This document shows, in pieces, positions 56,530 through 64,000 of a stretch of DNA of 64,000 nucleotides. Under the pieces are notes generated by a model that was given only the letters and a program-made list of their open reading frames with translations, ran no database searches and was not told the DNA's origin. The DNA comes from Gilliamella sp. ESL0405. GTDB lineage: Bacteria > Pseudomonadota > Gammaproteobacteria > Enterobacterales > Orbaceae. The position numbers and the translations under genes were made by a program. Location: positions 1,116,001-1,180,000 of the forward strand of contig NZ_CP048265.1 in the NCBI RefSeq assembly GCF_019469205.1, read 5' to 3'. How positions within the stretch are numbered: position 1 is the stretch's first letter; every line of letters starts with the position of its first letter.

Positions 56530-59028
56530 TTAAGTTAATAACCGAATATGATAAGCAATCGCGTTATTTTCATCTTCTGTCCAATGGATGGGCACTAATG
56601 TGATATGGCCTTGAATGTTTTGTAATGTGTCAGGTTGATTGATGGCATAATTTTGCCAAAAAATATCATTAAAAGGCATTAATAATTCTTCTGTAAAATA
56701 TTTCTTCGTAAAGATTTTTTTTACTAATGTTTCCTCATCTTCAACAATCACTATATGAATGTCTCCATATGATCCATAATATTTATTAATTTCTTCTTTT
56801 ACTAACTTTTTATCTTTATATTTTTCATTATTTTGTTTGTCTAATTCTTCATAATCCAAAACAGGCCAAATTGAGGCAAATATAACTTCACGTTTCGTGC
56901 CGTTAATAACTTCTTCACTTAAATAATTCCTCGGTATAAATGGGAAAACCGATTCAAAAATATCAGTATTACTTTTAGCTCGGGAGCGGATTGCAGTAAC
57001 ACTACTGGCAAGTTCAGGGACGTTAATCGCTTGCTCTAACCCTTGACCATATAAACCTTGCCAAATTTTGGTTCGTAATTCATAGGCAAATTTTCTAACC
57101 GGTATAGGTATGCCACGTTCAGGACAATTAATGGTTTGTGAATCATTATCTACAATTAATGCCGCAAGCTCTGAATCCCGCCCACCTAATAAGCTGCGGT
57201 CATTAATATTGGCACTGCCGACTAATACATACAGATCATCCACAATGGTTAATTTGCTATGAACATAGATTTGTTCAGTAAGTGTGCGATCATCTAACTG
57301 AGCCCAACTGCGCAGATTAAGTAAGGTAACATATTTATCACACTCTTCTAACTCTATTGTTTTGTATTCCTCGCCCATTTTATCGTAATAGGTTGGTCGC
57401 AATTTTTGCCAGTTTTTTCGTGGTACTTCATCTTTAACCAGTTGTTGATAAACCCATAAATGTTTGCGAATGCGGTTAAGCAAACTATCGCTACCAAATA
57501 CGATTGTTTGCATGGTTTGATGGATGGTCGCCATAGTAGAGCCCACATTTAATAATCCTTCTGGGTGTACAGGTAAGGTTATGTAGACATGAAATGGTTC
57601 GGGTTTAAAAGCAAAAATGACACTGGCAATTTTATCGCTTAAAGCTTGAACAATTTTATTTTCAGGCAAATCATTAGCCGTTGCCGATAACACTCTTGTC
57701 GCCCACGGTTTAAGTGGCAACTCTATTTGTGCAGCCTCGGATAATTGATCATTTAATGAAACATCAGACGGACTACCATAATCAGAGATAAAAAATTGAT
57801 TTTCCAAATAAATATAGCGTTTGGCTTTTTTTATTAATTTTAGCATCACCTGATAAATATCAGATTGTGGCTGCAATGTGAAGTTAGTTTTATGCCGAAC
57901 ATTCGGTGCCAGCTTGTTAAGACCTTCAATCCCATTATATAGGTCTATATCGCTACCCATTAGTACCGACATTGTTTCCTTAGCACGCATAGAAAGAGGC
58001 GCACTTCTTAATATCTGTACACTAACATTACCTTTATCTACCATTTCATCATATTCTTGCTGTGTGGGTAATGATAGTGATTTATTTATACAATAATCAG
58101 ATACATTGTCATTTTTTTGCTCACCGTTAGTGCCAGCTTGCCTCCAACGTAATACAAAATTTAATGTTAAATCGAATACCGCTTTACCTTCAATCTTAAC
58201 GTGAATATCTTGCCATGGCATAATTGGTTGATTGTCGGCTAATGTTGTTTTGGTTTTTTCAAAATATTTTTTATCAAATATTTGTGTTTGGCTAAGTTTA
58301 TCATAGCTAAGCGTTGAACGATCTCTAGGTCTGAATGATAGACTTATTTCTTTTCTGTCATCGCCCATCAATGCAACACAAGGATTATAACGATTCAAGA
58401 CTTGTCTATTGTCTGCATTCGGATCGATATCATAACCATGGCTATAACGACCATAAGCTAAGTCTATTCCACCTACGTATGCTTTTTTTCTATCAATAAT
58501 AATACACTTTTGATGATGAGAGAAAAACATTTGCGTTGCAATACTGTAGAATGGCTCATCATTTTTTGAACTATGTAATCTGACAAAAATTGCTTCTCGC
58601 TGAATATATTCATTTATGTAGTTTCTTAATACGTTTCTAGTATCTTGATCATTGGTATCGACGGCGATTGACTGCGATTTCCAAGGTAAAACAAATATTT
58701 CCAATTTTTTATTTTTCTGCACCACTTCAAGTATTAAATCAACTAAACGTATATTTGGTGTTAGCATTGCATCCCAGTTTACCTGCCAGCCAGTGATATA
58801 GATTTCTCTTTCAGCACTACGAATATCAGCAATTAAATCCTGAAAATAGTCATAACTTTGTACATAAGCTTTTACACTATTTTTATGTGTAGGTTCCGCA
58901 AAATTATCTCTATTACCATATTTATTGATATCATATAACCAAATATCCTCAGTTACTGTCGAGGTATAGTTTTCCTCGCCTTTTTCATCAAACAAGATAT
59001 GTGTTTTATTATGTTCCATCATTAGCAT
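56530..59028 (-). CDS. T6SS phospholipase D effector (Tle5/PldA-like)
   Basis: An 832-residue protein with two HKD catalytic motifs: H172-K174-D179 (HQKCIIID, followed by YVGGIDLAYGRY) and H590-K592-D597 (HSKLTIVD, followed by LVGSANINDRSLLG). This matches the eukaryote-like PLD group of T6SS effectors that cleave phosphatidylethanolamine in the target periplasm. There is no signal peptide, as expected for cargo loaded on VgrG. It starts 4 bases after vgrG, and two immunity-like genes follow. Low G+C like those genes. Confidence 0.88.
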   Translation of the reverse strand: MLMMEHNKTHILFDEKGEENYTSTVTEDIWLYDINKYGNRDNFAEPTHKNSVKAYVQSYDYFQDLIADIRSAEREIYITGWQVNWDAMLTPNIRLVDLILEVVQKNKKLEIFVLPWKSQSIAVDTNDQDTRNVLRNYINEYIQREAIFVRLHSSKNDEPFYSIATQMFFSHHQKCIIIDRKKAYVGGIDLAYGRYSHGYDIDPNADNRQVLNRYNPCVALMGDDRKEISLSFRPRDRSTLSYDKLSQTQIFDKKYFEKTKTTLADNQPIMPWQDIHVKIEGKAVFDLTLNFVLRWRQAGTNGEQKNDNVSDYCINKSLSLPTQQEYDEMVDKGNVSVQILRSAPLSMRAKETMSVLMGSDIDLYNGIEGLNKLAPNVRHKTNFTLQPQSDIYQVMLKLIKKAKRYIYLENQFFISDYGSPSDVSLNDQLSEAAQIELPLKPWATRVLSATANDLPENKIVQALSDKIASVIFAFKPEPFHVYITLPVHPEGLLNVGSTMATIHQTMQTIVFGSDSLLNRIRKHLWVYQQLVKDEVPRKNWQKLRPTYYDKMGEEYKTIELEECDKYVTLLNLRSWAQLDDRTLTEQIYVHSKLTIVDDLYVLVGSANINDRSLLGGRDSELAALIVDNDSQTINCPERGIPIPVRKFAYELRTKIWQGLYGQGLEQAINVPELASSVTAIRSRAKSNTDIFESVFPFIPRNYLSEEVINGTKREVIFASIWPVLDYEELDKQNNEKYKDKKLVKEEINKYYGSYGDIHIVIVEDEETLVKKIFTKKYFTEELLMPFNDIFWQNYAINQPDTLQNIQGHITLVPIHWTEDENNAIAYHIRLLT

Positions 59029-59032
59029 ACCA

Positions 59033-61948
59033 TCATTTTCTTATTGATTTGATCAATTGATTCTTTTCAATTTGTGAGTTACTTTCAACCGCATTTAAGA
59101 AACTTTTCTGCTCTTTTAATAAATTGGCTTTGTATCCCATTGCTTGCGCTGCTTTAATATTTTTTGTTGAATTATCAACATCCCCTAATGTCGACATCTG
59201 TAATTGATAAGCAATATTATTATTCACAATCCATAAACGGCCTGGATGCTTGTTATACTGCGCAACGATATCTTTCGATTCTTCCGATGAGATTTGTAAT
59301 TCGCCAGTCTGTGTTGTTTTACCTTCATAAATAACTTCATCAGTCATTAAAGCATCTTCAACACAATTAGCCGTGACAATTCGCCATTGTGAATTGCTAT
59401 AATGAATTCCATTACTACCTGGAATATCACTAATTTTCAGATTTAACTGGCATGGTAACGATTCGGCAAATTCTACCATACTTAATGGTAACTCAATTGT
59501 TGTCGGAAATAATGATGTGGGTCCCATCTTCTGCATCACATTACATTTAAGCTTAACGTTATCTGGTGTGCCCAGCTCTATGCCTTTACTGCTGATTTTG
59601 ATATACGAGCCGCCACAGATTAAGGTTAGCTCTTTGCTGGCGGTAATGGTCAGTTTGCCGTCAACACTGTCAATGTGGATATCTTGTTTTGCGGCCATAT
59701 TCAGGTTGGCATTTTGGGCTTGCAGGTTGATATCCCCTTGATTGGCAAAAACCTTCATCCCCGATTTGTGGGCAAATAACCCTATTGCTTCTCCCGATGA
59801 TACCGTGATGTTTTTTAATGCCGTGATGTCGGTTTGGTTTTCCGCCGTGATACTCACGCTGTTACCGGTTGATAGCTGAATGTTTTCCGGACTGGTTAAT
59901 GCAATGCCTTCTTGCGCATAAGCTAAGATGCCACTTTGCGCCAGTTCAGTTAAGTTGGCCTTGAGCTGGTCCTGACTGTCGGTATCGGCATCGTGGGCTT
60001 CCGATTGTTGAGCTGCTTGCTGGAGTGATTTGGCTATCGATAAGGCATTTTCCAGCTGGGTAATCGCGCCTTGCATATCCAGTTGTTTGCCTTGCGCTTT
60101 TGGCTCGGTTTGGCTGGTCAGGTATAAGCCCTTTTCAGCTGCAATGGCACCCCAGTCATCCGTGCGAAGTTCAAACCCTTCACCCCGTGGTGTTTTGTTT
60201 TGGTCTACTAAGTGACCCAGATTGAGTTGCGTTTTACCGTATTCGGTTGCCAGTTTGATATGCTCCTGCCCCCGTTTGTCATCCATGCGCAATTTATTAT
60301 TGGCCGGGGTGCGTATCACATTACGATGTTTGTTTATCGTGGTGACATGGTCAGGGTGGGCACTGTCGTGCATGGCATGGGCAATATACGGTCTGTCGGG
60401 GTTGCTGTCGGTAAAGGCTATCGCCACTTCTGTGCCGTCAATTAACGGAAAGTGAAAGCCATAGGTGTTGCCGGCATACGGTTTGGCTAATCTGACCCAC
60501 AGGCTCTCTTCACCGTTTTTCCAGTTTTTTAAGTCAAAGTTGAATTTGACCCGATAGCGTCCTTGCGTATCGATATAACCGTAGGTGTCATTATCCGGAC
60601 TGGTGACCCGTGCCGGTAATGTTCCGCCGACTGTCGGCCAGGCTATCGGTTTTGGCCGGTAAGGTTTGAAGGCTTGATACGGTATCGCCGTAAAGCGCAG
60701 CTCATAAGCATCGGTGCGGTTACCTTGTCCTTCCACACTTAAAATAATCACGCCGTCATCGATATCAGCCAGCGGGCTGCCTTTTATGTGAACCCGTTGC
60801 CCCGGTGCCAGATTGTAGTGGTTGCTGGCGCCGCTGATGATGATTTTTTCACTGATTGCACGTTCATGACGAATACGTGCATACCATTGCCCGCTTTCAA
60901 TATGGCGGCTATTATCTTTTTCATCAGCGCTGTCATCATTGTCACTTGCTTGGCTTTCATCATCACCCTGCGCGGTTTTTACGCCATTTGCATTTAAGCC
61001 TTTATAGTGCTCAGCATAGCGGTAATCTGTCCCGTAGGTGGTGGTCTCTTTCGGTTGACTGTTGACATCACTGAGTAAACTGGCTTTGGCATCCCGGTAG
61101 TTATAATCCTGCACCCTGACTGAGGACTCGACCACCTGACTGTCTAACCGGATATCCCATACGCTTTCAACGCCGTCATCGGTCATACCGCTCGGCTGTT
61201 TGTACTCAATATCGGCCGCCTGATGATAACCTTGTTCATCATCACTGATAACAATGACATCACAATGATGCTCGGCATGCGTTTCAAAACGAAACCAGAC
61301 ACCGATATCGGCTAACAGTCGCTGAATAAAGGCTAAATCACTCTCCTGCCATTGGGTGATAAATTCTCTTTCCGGATAGGCCGCTTTTAATTCTAAACGG
61401 TAATCAACACCGGTAAATTCATGGCTGCGTAACACCGCTTCAACCACACTAATGACACTTTGGTTTTGAAAGATAGCGCTGTTACGGCTCAGTGACAGTC
61501 GGGCTAATCTTGGCGATAACACCACCCGATAATGCGCTTCATCCCGGCTGACCGACAGCAGACTAAATGCAGTAATTACCCCATAAAGGGTGCGAGCTTG
61601 TCCTATTGTCGGTAAGTCCGTTAAGGAGCGTATCGCTGTATTCAGCAAATTGCCGCTAAACGGGTTAAAGCAGAACGAAGCTTTTTGATTCAGCAGGGTT
61701 TCAATCGATAGTTGTTTATCAGTACAGGTAAACTCTATTGTGTATTGCCACGGCTGGTTTAACTGCTCTTCACCATTAACCTTTAATACTGAAACAGGTG
61801 CATTTAACCCGTCAACCGTTAAGGTATAACGATTATGACTGACAGCTAAGCCTGTTATTCCATGGAGTCCATTGAGTAACTGTTTACCAAATTGCTGTAC
61901 CTGTTTGACGGGGTCGTTTAAAATAAAGTTGGTCGGGTCCTTCGCCAT
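59033..61948 (-). CDS. vgrG: type VI secretion system spike protein VgrG with C-terminal extension
   Basis: VgrG caps the Hcp tube and carries effectors. Of 971 residues, ~50-480 are the gp27/gp5 base and OB-fold (WQYTIEF, EREFITQWQESDLAFIQRLLAD, GYIDTQGRYRVKFNFDLK, FHFPLIDGTEVAIAFTDSNPDRPYI), ~560-790 the DUF2345 beta-prism spike, and ~795-971 an extension unlike standard VgrG. The core is clearly G+C-richer than its surroundings while the extension is AT-rich like the effector gene, suggesting that tail and cargo moved together. AAAGGA precedes the ATG. No other T6SS structural genes are in the window. Confidence 0.93.
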   Translation of the reverse strand: MAKDPTNFILNDPVKQVQQFGKQLLNGLHGITGLAVSHNRYTLTVDGLNAPVSVLKVNGEEQLNQPWQYTIEFTCTDKQLSIETLLNQKASFCFNPFSGNLLNTAIRSLTDLPTIGQARTLYGVITAFSLLSVSRDEAHYRVVLSPRLARLSLSRNSAIFQNQSVISVVEAVLRSHEFTGVDYRLELKAAYPEREFITQWQESDLAFIQRLLADIGVWFRFETHAEHHCDVIVISDDEQGYHQAADIEYKQPSGMTDDGVESVWDIRLDSQVVESSVRVQDYNYRDAKASLLSDVNSQPKETTTYGTDYRYAEHYKGLNANGVKTAQGDDESQASDNDDSADEKDNSRHIESGQWYARIRHERAISEKIIISGASNHYNLAPGQRVHIKGSPLADIDDGVIILSVEGQGNRTDAYELRFTAIPYQAFKPYRPKPIAWPTVGGTLPARVTSPDNDTYGYIDTQGRYRVKFNFDLKNWKNGEESLWVRLAKPYAGNTYGFHFPLIDGTEVAIAFTDSNPDRPYIAHAMHDSAHPDHVTTINKHRNVIRTPANNKLRMDDKRGQEHIKLATEYGKTQLNLGHLVDQNKTPRGEGFELRTDDWGAIAAEKGLYLTSQTEPKAQGKQLDMQGAITQLENALSIAKSLQQAAQQSEAHDADTDSQDQLKANLTELAQSGILAYAQEGIALTSPENIQLSTGNSVSITAENQTDITALKNITVSSGEAIGLFAHKSGMKVFANQGDINLQAQNANLNMAAKQDIHIDSVDGKLTITASKELTLICGGSYIKISSKGIELGTPDNVKLKCNVMQKMGPTSLFPTTIELPLSMVEFAESLPCQLNLKISDIPGSNGIHYSNSQWRIVTANCVEDALMTDEVIYEGKTTQTGELQISSEESKDIVAQYNKHPGRLWIVNNNIAYQLQMSTLGDVDNSTKNIKAAQAMGYKANLLKEQKSFLNAVESNSQIEKNQLIKSIRK

Positions 61949-62465
61949 GTGTGTTCCTTTCAGTTATTTTAACAATATAGGAACCAACAATAAGGGAAGC
62001 ATGGGAAAAGCACACTTGATATTAAGTGTGTAAAAACGATTAGCAAACTATCCTTGATGCTATGTCTGTCCTAAGTGTTTAAAACAAAGAATAATATTAT
62101 CGAAATATAACTAATAATTTACGTGGTTTCGATATATTTTGCAACTGTTTTTGTTTATGTTTTCTATCTTCCCATCATGATAGATATGATAAGTCACAAT
62201 TCCCGCTTAAGAAAAATAATCCACCATTGCGACGAGGTGAATAAACCAGGCTTTACCGTCTTTTGATAGTTTAGTTAGTGTCGGTGCATTGTTGTTAGTA
62301 TTGGTTGATTAAGAGGATTGTTTGTCTGTAACGCCTTTCCACCATAAGTAGATCAAATTGATTATTATATGATGAAGTTATTAACAATAAAGCTAAGACC
62401 AAAATGTTTGTTGTAAATTAGTTGCATATATTTTTACCAAGACTACTATCATAATGACACTCAAA
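61949..62465. other. vgrG upstream region
   Basis: A 7-bp dyad CACACTT/AAGTGTG (62011-62017 with 62024-62030) lies 63 bases before vgrG; on the minus strand it is followed by CTTTT, so it could be an operator or attenuator. No gene is seen between it and the IS256 end at 62466. Confidence 0.35.
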
Positions 62466-63483
62466 GACCCTATCCTAAATTTTGTGTATTTGCCAGTAAG
62501 AGGTGACGAGTCATTCTGTCACCAAATTCTATAATTAATCGATTCATCGCACTCTTCCAGTTTTGAATTGGCATTGTCCATTTTTTAGAAGCTTGTTGTA
62601 TCGCTAAATAGATGACCTTTTTAACTGAGTCATCGGTCGGGAATACCTTTCTTTTCTTGATAGCATGGCGGATAACACTATTTAAAGACTCTATCGCATT
62701 GGTGGTATAAATCGCTTTGCGAATATCCTGAGGATAAACAAAGAAGGTGCTGAGATTTTCCCAATGTCTGCGCCAGGATTGACCAATATACAGGTACTTA
62801 TCATCCCAAATCTCCTCAAAATGAGCGAGTGCCTGTAATGCCTGTTCTTCGGTTGAAGCCTAATAAATCATCTTTAAATCTTTGGTTAGTTCTTTGTAAT
62901 CTTTCCAACTCACCAATTTTAGACTATTGCGTACCATATGGATGATACAGAGTTGAATTTTAGTATCTGGATACAATGCATTAATCGCATCAGCAATTCC
63001 CTTTAATCTATCCACACAAGCAATTAAGATATCTTCGACACCTCGATTTTTAAGCTCTCTGAGTACTGACAACCAGAATTTGGCACTTTCATTTTTTGTC
63101 ATCCTTAAGCCAAGGCGTTCCTTTTTTACCTTTCAAATTTATGGCTAGAGCAAGAAAAACAGATTTATTGATGATACTTCCATCTTGTTTCACTTTGACC
63201 ACAATGCAGCCAAATAAATAATTGGATACCGATTCTCAAGCGGACGATTTTGCCATTCGACCACTTGCTCTTTTACTGAATCTGTCACTTTAGAAATCAG
63301 AGTCGGAGAGATATCAACATCATACATCTCTTTGAATGTGTTGGTAATTTCCCTTGTGGTCATGCCTTTGGTGCGCTCTGCGGCCATTTTTCTTAGTCTT
63401 TTTTCGTCCATTTATATCTACCTATTTTTTTCTCGTTAGAGTAGTTCTAATATAGGCAAATACAAAAATTTCTTTACAGGGTC
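62466..63483 (-). mobile_element. IS256-family element, internally deleted copy B
   Basis: Bounded by GACCCTATCCT at 62466 and ...TTTACAGGGTC at 63483, the same ends as copy A but in the opposite orientation. Length 1018 bp, so it too is internally deleted. Flanks show no duplicated target (CACTCAAA versus GAATTACG). With copy A it brackets 52.3-62.5 kb, the complete vgrG/effector/immunity cassette. Confidence 0.88.
62470..63411 (-). pseudogene. IS256-family transposase, broken (copy B)
   Basis: The frame starts MDEKRLRKMAAE and jumps directly to RTKGMTTREITNTFKEMYDVDIS, losing the ~90 residues that copy A keeps. A frameshift follows after RYPIIYL, another before NESAKFWLSVLRELKNRGVEDILIACVD, and a TAG replaces a Gln codon at IY-stop-ASTEEQ (62860). 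The C-terminal third matches copy A. The two copies retain complementary parts of one ancestral transposase. Confidence 0.87.
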
Positions 63484-63750
63484 GAATTACGAAGCATACT
63501 TTTTCTCCTAATAAATCTCTGTCGCATATATACCTTTTTCAAATATTTCTCGTTCATTCTTAAGCGTTCTACTGACAATTAATTTTCTATTTATCTATTC
63601 GTTTCGCTCATGCTGATGAAACACGTTTTTCGATTTTATCAAGTAATACTGGTTTTCAGAACTAAAAAGTACCTTAAAATCTGATTCACTTGAACATCTA
63701 AAATTCAATACTATTCAAATCTTAATTGATTATCATTTGAAGTAACTTAT
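63484..63750. other. spacer beyond IS256 copy B with a short minus-strand frame
   Basis: A minus-strand frame ending at 63595 is open for about 40 codons and reads CSSESDFKVLFSSENQYYLIKSKNVF. It has no convincing start and could be the tail of a lost gene. Confidence 0.25.
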
Positions 63751-64000
63751 TTAATTGAAACTATTCAAAATCATTGGTTCAATAGTATTCGGATTACATT
63801 CAAACTTCTTAAGGTGCATCTCTTTTCTTTTTATTTTAAGACCTTCTTTTCCTGGATTTGTATCCACTAAATAATCAGTGTCTATATTGGTAAAGGTTAT
63901 TACAGATTTTTCCTTATCTTTATCATCGATTATTTTTACTAATTGCAATTCTAATTTTGACTGGCTACCAAGCCTATAGAATAACTTAGAATTAATATAA
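63751..64000 (-). CDS. unidentified protein, C-terminal part (continues off the right edge)
   Basis: The minus-strand frame is open from the right edge to the stop at 63751, at least 82 residues, with no need for an internal start: SQSKLELQLVKIIDDKD, VITFTNIDTDYLVDTNPG, KRKEMHLKKFECNPN. It is hydrophilic with mixed charge and no recognised domain. Position upstream of the T6SS cassette suggests accessory content. Confidence 0.45.
   Translation of the reverse strand, partial: YINSKLFYRLGSQSKLELQLVKIIDDKDKEKSVITFTNIDTDYLVDTNPGKEGLKIKRKEMHLKKFECNPNTIEPMILNSFN

Noticed and set aside
59517-61065. Several plus-strand frames of 60-77 codons opposite vgrG
   Set aside because: They lie antisense within a well-supported VgrG and have low-complexity or shadow composition.

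Overview
The window reads as an AT-rich gammaproteobacterial chromosome. Many blocks keep enterobacterial gene order and protein length: potFGHI, hldD-waaF-waaC, tamA-tamB, yjiH-yjiG, an FMN riboswitch before ribB, and cusR-cusS. The low G+C, the small SD-led genes and a type VI secretion (T6SS) cargo cassette would fit an Orbaceae gut symbiont (Gilliamella-like). That placement is inference from style and was not tested by a search.

Layout, left to right. (1) The end of an unknown gene and its terminator. (2) A glycerol/dihydroxyacetone operon, 0.8-6.9 kb: PTS-type DhaM, two paralogous small membrane proteins of the Lin0368 type, DhaK, DhaL, GldA, a divergent triose-phosphate isomerase and a SorC-type regulator. 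Together they would import glycerol, oxidise it to dihydroxyacetone, phosphorylate that with PEP through the PTS, and feed glycolysis. (3) A tandem array of about eight 166-169 bp units, 6.96-8.35 kb. (4) pssA, ydiK, a lipoprotein ecotin and the putrescine importer potFGHI. (5) FMN riboswitch-ribB, an M20 peptidase with yjiGH, three SMR exporters around a tRNA-Lys, a peroxiredoxin, srmB and trmA. (6) cusRS, with what looks like a small RNA gene divergent from cusR. (7) Envelope and housekeeping genes, 28.3-44.7 kb: yaeP, heptosyltransferases, cmoM, plsC, a stand-alone MnmC methyltransferase domain, tamAB, hpt, tadA, dapB, fklB, bamE. (8) dusA with a decayed tyrosine integrase at its 5' side, then rep and tRNA-Arg.

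From tRNA-Arg (48.8 kb) to the right edge the window is accessory DNA. It holds small lipoprotein and secreted-protein genes, an Arc-type repressor that looks frameshifted, and a T6SS cassette on the minus strand: vgrG, a phospholipase D effector, two tandem immunity-like paralogs plus the stub of a third, and a membrane protein with a truncated duplicate. Two internally deleted IS256-family copies in opposite orientation bracket the cassette. One of them cuts the truncated gene and supplies its stop codon.

The most unusual items are the 168-bp repeat array, the putative minus-strand small RNA upstream of cusR with a 10-nt match to the cusR ribosome binding site, the IS256-bracketed vgrG/effector/immunity cassette with serial gene duplication and decay, and the integrase relic beside dusA.
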